Origin: Leclercia adecarboxylata
GTDB taxonomy: Bacteria > Pseudomonadota > Gammaproteobacteria > Enterobacterales > Enterobacteriaceae
Assembly (NCBI GenBank): GCA_901472455.1
Contig: LR590464.1
Coordinates: forward strand, 2,480,001 to 2,544,000
DNA length: 64,000 bases
Direction: 5' to 3'
The notes below the pieces were generated by a model. That model worked only from the letters and a program-made list of their open reading frames with translations. It was not told where the DNA came from and made no database searches. The position numbers were made by a program, and so were the translations under genes. Shown piece by piece: positions 57,364 to 64,000 of the stretch. Position 1 is the first letter of the stretch. Each line of letters begins with the position of its first letter.

Positions 57364-57422
57364 CTTGAGCCTCTGTTGAGCGGATGGTAATCTCGCCCAT
57401 TCAATACAATCAAATTATTGTC

Positions 57423-58770
57423 ATGGATACATTTGATGAAAGCGCGCTACAAAGGGATCGTGGATCGCTACGCCGGGTTGATTCGTTCCGCACAGATCCC
57501 GGCAGGCACGCGTCTGCCCACGCACCGCACACTCGCCGCCCGGGAACATATCTCCCTTGCCACCGCGACGCGGGTCTATGCCGAGCTCGAGAAGATGGGG
57601 TTGGTCAGCGGCGAAACAGGACGCGGAACCTTCGTCAGGGAGATCCTGTTGCCGTCGGGCCAGGGGATCGATCAGCATGCGGTCGCCACCGATGTACTGG
57701 ATCTAAACTTCAACTATCCCGCCCTGCCGGGCCAGGGGGAGCTGCTGCGGGAGGCGCTCAGGCAGGTCGCCTCCGGGGGCGATATCGAATCGCACCTGCG
57801 CTATCAGCCCCATGCCGGCAGGCAGACCGAGCGGGAGATTATCGCCGCGCACCTCGCGGGGGCGCATTTTCAACCCACCGGGGACAACGTGCTGATCGTA
57901 AACGGTGCCCAGCATGGCCTGACCATAACGGTGATGGGTCTGCTCCGGCCCGGCGACGTGGTGGCAGTAGACGCCCTCACCTACCCGGGCTTTAAGGCGC
58001 TGGCGGCGCTATATCATCTGGAGCTGCTCGCCATTCCCTGCACGGAAAATGGCCCGGATCTGGCGGCGTTACGCCAGCTCTGCCAGAGACGCCACGTGCG
58101 GGCGGTGTACACCATGCCGACCCTGCATAACCCGTTGGGCTGGGTGCTGAGCCGCGAGCAGCGCAGGACGCTGGCGGACATTGCCCGCCAGCACGATCTG
58201 CTGATCATCGAAGACACAGCTTACGGCTGGCTGATCCGCCGCCCTCCGCCGCCTATCGCCAGCTTCGCCCCGGAACGAACGGTATATGTCACCGGCTTTT
58301 CCAAAAATGTCGCAACCGGTCTGCGGGTCGGTGCAGTGATCTGCCCACCCGATCTGCGCCCGGCGCTGGAGCGGGCTATCCGGGCCACCACCTGGAATAC
58401 CCCGTCGGTCATGACCGCCATGGTGTGTCACTGGATCCAGGACGGCACCGTGGACCGGTTTGAAACGCTGAAAAGACGCGACGCCCGGCAACGGCAGGCC
58501 ATCCTGAAAGCGGTGCTGGGGGATCTGCCCTGCATCACCCATCCCGATTCGTACTTTGCGTGGCTGCCGCTGGTGGACGACGCCAGAGCCGATCGGGTGG
58601 TGAAAGCGCTGATGGATAACCACATCTCCGTTTCGACCGCCGAGCCGTTCTCGACCTCCGGTACGGTGCCGCAGGCGATCCGCATTGCCCTCGGGTCGGT
58701 GACGATGGAAACATTACGCCAGGCGTTATCGCAGGTCAGAGCGGCGATAGAACTGGAGCAGAGCCGTTAG
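57423..58770 (+). CDS. MocR-type regulator: GntR HTH fused to a class I aminotransferase domain
   Basis: About 449 residues. An N-terminal GntR winged HTH (IVDRYAGLIRSAQIPAGTRLPTHRTLAAREHISLATATRVYAELEKMGLV) is followed by a fold-type I PLP domain (NGAQHGLTITVMGLL, YTMPTLHNPLGWVLS, TGFSKNVATGLRVG with the PLP Lys). The likely true start is the ATG at 57423 (MDTFDES), which needs one base change in the GCGCGC stretch to join the HTH; an ATG at 57436 in the uninterrupted frame gives a slightly shorter N-terminus. MocR proteins usually control an adjacent divergent enzyme or exporter. Confidence 0.88.
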
Positions 58771-59087
58771 GCGGGTTCCCGGCGGGCGGGCTTATTAAGA
58801 GTTGTCTTAATCTTGCGCAAAAGGGTTATTTTTATCGATCTTCATCACAGTAAAAATTGCCGCTAAATTTACTCGAACCGCATGTAACTTTTGCTAACTT
58901 ATTTATTAGCGCGGATATATTCTCCTTAACCACCGAAAATGCCTAAAATTAAATCAGACAGGAGACAGAAAGTCGCCAAATGGCTTATTGAACTTTTTGC
59001 CGTTCTGTCTACATTTATTTATGCACATATTTGAAGAGGTTAATTTCCTCTCAATGAATATTTTTAACGAAACACTGGAGACATGTT
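58771..59087. other. Intergenic region upstream of the KGG-repeat gene, with a possible 31-codon ORF
   Basis: A short frame at 58939-59034 (MPKIKSDRRQKVAKWLIELFAVLSTFIYAHI) has basic start and a hydrophobic middle, like small membrane proteins, but has no ribosome-binding site and I do not call it. The rest is promoter-like and AT-rich. Confidence 0.35.
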
Positions 59088-59270
59088 ATGACTAAACATC
59101 GAGGCGGTTCCGGCAATTTCGCAGAAGACCGGGAACGTGCATCCCAGGCGGGCCGCAAAGGTGGACAGAGCAGCGGCGGGAATTTTAAAAATGACCCGCA
59201 ACGTGCCTCTGAAGCCGGAAAAAAAGGCGGACAAAATAGCCGGGGCGGCGGTCGCAAACCGGCGGAGTAA
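59088..59270 (+). CDS. KGG-repeat stress protein (YmdF/YciG-like)
   Basis: Intact 60-residue protein with the repeated stress motif: HRGGSGNFAEDRERASQAGRKGGQ and GGNFKNDPQRASEAGKKGGQ, ending with GRKPAE. It matches the E. coli YmdF/YciG group and con-10-like stress proteins. These short proteins accumulate in stationary phase; YciG affects motility. GGAGAC precedes the ATG. No neighbour explains its role. Confidence 0.92.
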   Translation: MTKHRGGSGNFAEDRERASQAGRKGGQSSGGNFKNDPQRASEAGKKGGQNSRGGGRKPAE

Positions 59271-59387
59271 TTTTCATAATATATTCTCTGTCTGGCTTCT
59301 TTTGTCAGACAATAAAGTTGAGACAGCGAGGGCGGTAAAAATACCGCATCATTAACGGGGTAGTTCGATGAATTATACGGAGGTTAT

Positions 59388-59606
59388 ATGCTGCATTTGA
59401 GAAGAAGAGTGCGTAACGCACGTAATAATCATCGCACCAGTGATGATGTTGGCTGGATTATTCCGGCGGATGCAGAGCGTACCCGTTCACCGGATAGCGG
59501 CCCGGCACTCCAGCTCAGCAGAAATAATGACACCAGCAGTGAGGTGAGGCTCAGTCAGCGTCAGTCGTACCTGGTCAATGCCATGGCGCGTCGCGACCTA
59601 AAGTAA
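59388..59606 (+). CDS. Small hypothetical protein, 72 residues
   Basis: MLHLRRRVRNARNNHRTSDD to LVNAMARRDLK. The ribosome-binding site ACGGAGG lies 6 bases before the ATG, which favours a real gene. The composition is basic, low in hydrophobic residues and partly serine-rich. I recognise no family. It lies between the KGG stress gene and a good terminator and may be part of the same stress-linked region. Confidence 0.55.
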   Translation: MLHLRRRVRNARNNHRTSDDVGWIIPADAERTRSPDSGPALQLSRNNDTSSEVRLSQRQSYLVNAMARRDLK

Positions 59607-59648
59607 GCAGCGGTTAAGTGATGTAAAATGTGTTGTGGTTTGTTGTTC

Positions 59649-59675
59649 GCCCGGCCTTCCCCGCCGGGCTTTTTT
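59649..59675 (+). terminator. Rho-independent terminator after the 72-residue ORF
   Basis: A 7-bp stem, GCCCGGC with GCCGGGC around CTTCCCC, is followed by T6. It overlaps the very end of the convergent MFS gene by two bases, and could also terminate transcription from the minus strand. Confidence 0.85.
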
Positions 59676-60942
59676 ATGTCCGCAGCCGCTGCCCTGCGGT
59701 CTCTCTGGCCCGCAGCACCGTCAGGAGGGTCACCAGCGCCGCCATCATTACGTACAGCGCCGGGGAAAGTGGATTGCCGGTGACGGTCAGTAGCCAGGCC
59801 AGCGACCAGGGCGTCACGCCGCCAAAGAACGCTACCGCAAGGTTATAGGCAATCGCCACGCCGCCAAAGCGGATGCGGGTGGGAAACAGCTCCGCCATCG
59901 CCGCGTTGCTGGCCCCGTCAAAGGCGGCAATGCATAACCCCAGCAGCCCCAGCCCCAGCATCGCAGAGAATACCTCCCCGCTTGCCAGTAGCTTCATGGC
60001 TGGCCAGGCGAAAAGGATCAACCCGAGACAGCCTGCCAGCATGAGTGGCTTACGGCCAATCCGGTCCGACAGATAGCCCATAAAAGGCACCAGCACGGCG
60101 ACGAACAGCAGCCCGAGGGTGGTAATGGTATAGGCATCCAACGCCGGATAGTGCAGCGTCGTCACCAGGTAGGCTGGAATGAAGGCTTGCAGCATCCAGT
60201 GCATCACCGCCTTGATCACCACAAACCCGATGCAGAAGCCCAACGCCCGCCTGCCGGTGATGACGGCCCGGCGCAGTGGCGCAGCTTCCGTTTGACGGCT
60301 GTTCAGCAGCGCCTGAAATTCGGGGGAGTCCTGAAGATGGTTTCGCAGATAGAGGCCAATCCAGCCCAGCGGACCGGCCAGCAGAAACGGAATGCGCCAG
60401 CCCCAGTCGTTCATGGCCGTCTCTCCCAGCCATGCGGTCAACAGCAGTACCAGACCGACCCGGCGACAAACGCCATAAAGCCGAAGCTATCTATCCAGCA
60501 GGTGAAGTAGCCCCGGCGCGCGGCGGGCGCATATTCGGCCAGAAAGGTGGTGGCACCAGGGCTTTCGCCCCCGGCGGCAAATCCCTGGATCATCCGCACC
60601 AGCACCAGCATAACGGTGGCGAGAAGCCCGACCTGCGAATAGGTGGGCAGCAGCCCGATAATAAAGGTCGCGCCGGAGGTCCACAGGATCACGGTGGAGA
60701 GCACCTTGCGTCGGCCGATCCTGTCGCCGAGAGAGCCAAACCACAGCCCGCCGAGCGGGCGTATCATAAACCCGGCGGCAAAGACCGCGAAGGATGCGAG
60801 CAGCGCCGAGGCCGGGTTGTCAGTATGAAAAAAAATGTATCCCGATGATGGTTGCCAGCGTACCGTAAAGCCCAAAATCGAACCATTCGACAAAATGGCC
60901 AAGGCCGGTGGCTAACAGCACCTTACGCCGTTGAGGGGACAC
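59674..60942 (-). CDS. MFS metabolite:H+ symporter (MHS/ShiA-like), frameshifted
   Basis: About 422 residues. The start is taken as GTG at 60942 (MSPQRRKVLLATGLGHFVEWFDFGLYGTLA), since this is the family N-terminus and the reading begins just after the cybB stop. After an indel in a T8 run near 60837 the body reads GGLWFGSLGDRIGRRKVL, the MHS/sugar-porter signature, and GFAAGGESPGATTFLAEYAPAARRGYF. Another indel falls near 60445. The C-terminal half, IGRKPLMLAGCLGLILF, is intact. Members move metabolites such as shikimate, citrate or alpha-ketoglutarate with a proton. It is downstream of cybB in the same direction. Confidence 0.85.
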
Positions 60943-60951
60943 AGGCAGCCC

Positions 60952-61479
60952 TTAACGCTTTTTCGGCATCATGCGCAACAGCGTGTTGTCCTTCCAGAAG
61001 TAGTGATGAAGCAGCGCGGCAAAAGCATGAATACCGATGATAAAGTAACCGAGGTTCGCCAGGGTGACGTGCCAGGCTTTCAGCGTATCCACCAGGTCAA
61101 AATTCGACTCGGCGGCGTGCGGCATCCCCAGGCCAAAGGCAAACCAGGTGCTGCCCCGGTTATACATCATCACCAGACCAATCAGCGGCAGGGCAATAAA
61201 CAGCAGATAGATAGCAAGGTGACCTAAATGGGATAACCCGATATACATCGGTTTTGGCTTAGGCACGATGGGCGGCGCAGGATACTTAAGGCGCACCAGC
61301 AGACGCGCCACCATCAACACCAGAATAGAAATCCCGCAGGAGACATGGATCATGTTGATCAGCGGGCGGTCGCTGCGGGGGGAAAAGCCGCGAAACTCCA
61401 TGGCACAGTAGGCCACGATCACCAGCAGAAAAACCAGCCAGTGAATGGTAATTTGCAGGCCGGTGTATTTATTGCGCAT
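60952..61479 (-). CDS. cybB: Cytochrome b561 CybB
   Basis: Intact 175-residue four-helix membrane di-haem protein. It matches E. coli CybB: MRNKYTGLQITIHWLVFLLVIVAYCAMEFRG with the haem-ligand His in TIHWLVF, INMIHVSCGISIL, and in the C-terminal part LKAWHVTLANLGYFIIGIHAFAALLHHYFWKDN with the other histidines. It accepts electrons from ubiquinol and can act as a superoxide:ubiquinone oxidoreductase. It is next to gapC as in E. coli, but divergent from it here. It is followed by an MFS gene nine bases after its stop. Confidence 0.93.
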   Translation of the reverse strand: MRNKYTGLQITIHWLVFLLVIVAYCAMEFRGFSPRSDRPLINMIHVSCGISILVLMVARLLVRLKYPAPPIVPKPKPMYIGLSHLGHLAIYLLFIALPLIGLVMMYNRGSTWFAFGLGMPHAAESNFDLVDTLKAWHVTLANLGYFIIGIHAFAALLHHYFWKDNTLLRMMPKKR

Positions 61480-61583
61480 AGTCTTTCCTGAATAGAAGAC
61501 GAATAAAAAGGTAAAATAACCAGCTTCAGTTAAAAATTCATTAAATTTTGTTCCCGACTTTTCAAAAACTTCCGTGCAGATGA

Positions 61584-62665
<1,082 letters not shown>

Positions 62666-62671
62666 TCACAC

Positions 62672-62692
62672 GCGGACAGCCCTGCTGTCCGC
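62672..62692 (+). terminator. Hairpin after gapC
   Basis: A perfect 9-bp stem, GCGGACAGC paired with GCTGTCCGC around CCT, starts 7 bases after the gapC stop. No T run follows, so it may only be a pause or 3'-end stabiliser. Confidence 0.5.
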
Positions 62693-62769
62693 AACCTGTG
62701 AGGCGTTGCTGGTTTTAATTTCGTTAACGCTGGTATAACAAAACGCTTTCCAGAGAGGGGAGCGTTATC

Positions 62770-63694
62770 ATGGAAGCACTCAGCCGCGACACACTCGAAC
62801 AAAATATGGCGCACGCCGTTGGCCGTTCGGCCACCTTTACCATCTGGCCCGATAATGAAGCCCCGGGCGCGCGCACCAGCGATGCCGTTTTCACCCCTGA
62901 ACCTCGCCATACCGGCACCTCTGACTACGATCGCGCCGTCACCGGTGTTCGCGCACCCGCGATCACCGTTTATGCCCCAGCCGACCTAATGGGGTGGGCA
63001 TTCTGGTCACGCCGGGCGGCTCTTATCGCCGCGTGGTGCTGGATAAAGAGGGCAGCGCACTGGCCTCGTTCTTTAATGCCCGCGGCTATACCCTGTTTGT
63101 GATGACCTACCGCATGCCGGGGGATGGTCATGAAGAGGGAGCTGACGCGCCGCTGGCTGATGTTCAGCGCGCAATGCGCGTGATCCGCGCCAGTGCCCCG
63201 GAGTGGAAGCTGGATCCGGCCCGCATTGGAGTGCTGGGCTTCTCCGCGGGCGGACACGTGGCGGCGAGCCTCGGCACCCGACATGATGAAGCGGTCTATG
63301 CCCCGCTGGACGCTATTGACGCGCTCCCTGCCCGTCCGGCCTTTATGGCGCTGGTCTATCCGGTGATCACCATGCGTGACGAGCACCACCACGCTGGCTC
63401 GCGCCATGAGCTGATGGGGGATAAGCCGTCAGAAGAGGAGATCCGCCGCTATTCGCTGGAGGAGCGTGTAACCCGTGACGCCCCGCGACCTTCCTGCTGC
63501 ATGCCGCAGACGATCCGGCGGTAAAAGTCGAGAACAGCCTGGCGATCTTCAGCGCCCTGCGCCGCCTGGGGGTGCCCGTTGAGATGCACCTGTTCGAGCG
63601 AGGAAAGCACGGCTTTGGTATTCGCGATGCCCAGGGATTACCGGTGGCCGTCTGGCCGGAATTGATGATGAACTGGATTGCGACGAAGGTGTAA
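62770..63694 (+). CDS. Alpha/beta hydrolase (acetyl esterase type), frameshifted
   Basis: About 308 residues. The nucleophile elbow GFSAGGH, the start MEALSRDTLEQNMAHAVGR, ILVTPGGSYRRVVLDKEG and the oxyanion-like region, and the C-terminal DDPAVKVENS and HLFERGKHGFGI (Asp and His of the triad) are present. Indels near 62990 and 63485 break the frame. The family (BD-FAE / acetylxylan-esterase-like) removes acyl groups from sugars or small esters. The ATG at 62770 has GGGAGCG just upstream. It is a single gene after gapC. Confidence 0.85.
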
Positions 63695-63955
63695 GCCTGT
63701 TTTACCGGTGTATTGCCGGGTAGCGGCGACGCTTTACCCGGCCTATAAAAATACAAACTCTTTCTTGAGTAAAAATATTCATTTAATCTTTATATCCAGC
63801 GACATCTATAATTATTCTAAATGAACCATTCATTTTTTATAATTATATCTCAGCCAGAAAAATAACTATTATGCATCCAACCCGGCAAACACTCCCATTA
63901 ACGGAATTCGCTTTGCCGCTTAATGCAATTAAATAAATCACGGAAGGATTAAAAA

Positions 63956-64000
63956 ATGAAAAAAGTTATTCTGGCTACGGCTATCGCGCTCTGCACCACA
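63956..64000 (+). CDS. N-terminus of an exported protein, partial
   Basis: The last 45 bases encode MKKVILATAIALCTT, a typical signal-peptide start (two Lys then a hydrophobic stretch), preceded by GGAAGGATT as ribosome-binding site. Many fimbrial major subunits begin like this, but the rest lies outside the window, so no product is called. The AT-rich 260-bp upstream gap is compatible with a regulated fimbrial or envelope operon. Confidence 0.6.
   Translation, partial: MKKVILATAIALCTT

Noticed and set aside
58939..59034. 31-codon ORF with a hydrophobic centre upstream of the KGG gene
   Set aside because: The composition is membrane-like, but there is no ribosome-binding site and no family match, so it is only mentioned with the intergenic region.

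Overview
The window is chromosomal DNA from a member of the Enterobacteriaceae of the Enterobacter/Lelliottia/Kosakonia/Klebsiella kind. This rests on several blocks that match Escherichia and Salmonella genes closely in protein sequence and local order: hglS(ydcJ)/ydcI, trg, frmR-frmA, ycgZ-ymgA-ariR, cybB/gapC, umuD, umuC, yedK and scsABC. Coding density is high and the DNA is fairly GC-rich, apart from AT-rich intergenic stretches near 13.5 kb and 34.8-35.1 kb. I see no rRNA, tRNA, CRISPR, insertion sequence, integrase or phage gene. In E. coli K-12 gapC-cybB and trg-ydcI-ydcJ are near neighbours; here they lie about 50 kb apart with accessory metabolic genes between them.

Layout. 0-5.8 kb: a class I aminotransferase cut by the window edge, a LysR regulator, a type-B carboxylesterase, and the hglS/ydcI divergent pair. 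6-12.4 kb: a membrane PQQ dehydrogenase, a TonB-like lipoprotein, the chemoreceptor Trg and the formaldehyde operon frmRA. 12.5-15.2 kb: the ycgZ-ymgA-ariR biofilm/stress regulators and a berberine-bridge-type FAD oxidoreductase. 15.3-18.5 kb: an unknown two-gene membrane unit, then mesX-mesD, an oxygen-dependent folate-independent methionine synthase system. 19-26.7 kb: PhzF-like protein, an MFS pump with a divergent Lrp/AsnC regulator, a LysR/MFS/NTF2-like divergon, a broken orphan gene, a GNAT and an ASCH protein. 26.8-34.7 kb: a compact redox cluster built around a divergent SDR/LysR pair. 35-39.8 kb: BrnQ-like and SdaC-like amino acid transporters, a 2H-phosphoesterase-like protein and two GNATs. 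40-46 kb: copper-tolerance genes scsABC and a two-subunit PQQ dehydrogenase of SldAB type. 46-50 kb: small orphan ORFs, a DUF4142 protein and a broken GH15 glycosidase. 50-55.4 kb: DMT exporter, yedK and a split SOS mutagenesis locus in which umuC and umuD each have their own LexA box. 55.5-58.8 kb: DapA-family lyase and EamA exporter divergent from a MocR regulator. 59-64 kb: a KGG stress protein, an MFS symporter with cybB, gapC, an alpha/beta hydrolase and the start of an exported protein.

Sequence quality matters for every gene model. About half of the genes, including normally well-conserved ones (frmA, umuC, umuD, gapC, scsC, hglS), are interrupted by single-base indels, most often in G/C or A/T runs, and read through perfectly once the indel is corrected. 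I read this as draft-sequence error rather than mass pseudogenisation, and I give the full corrected span for each gene. The GH15 gene is different: it has a 31-bp tandem duplication and an in-frame TGA. The most interesting biology is the mesXD system with a long hairpin directly upstream, the SDR/LysR redox cluster at 28-34.7 kb, the split umuD/umuC locus and the split PQQ dehydrogenase.
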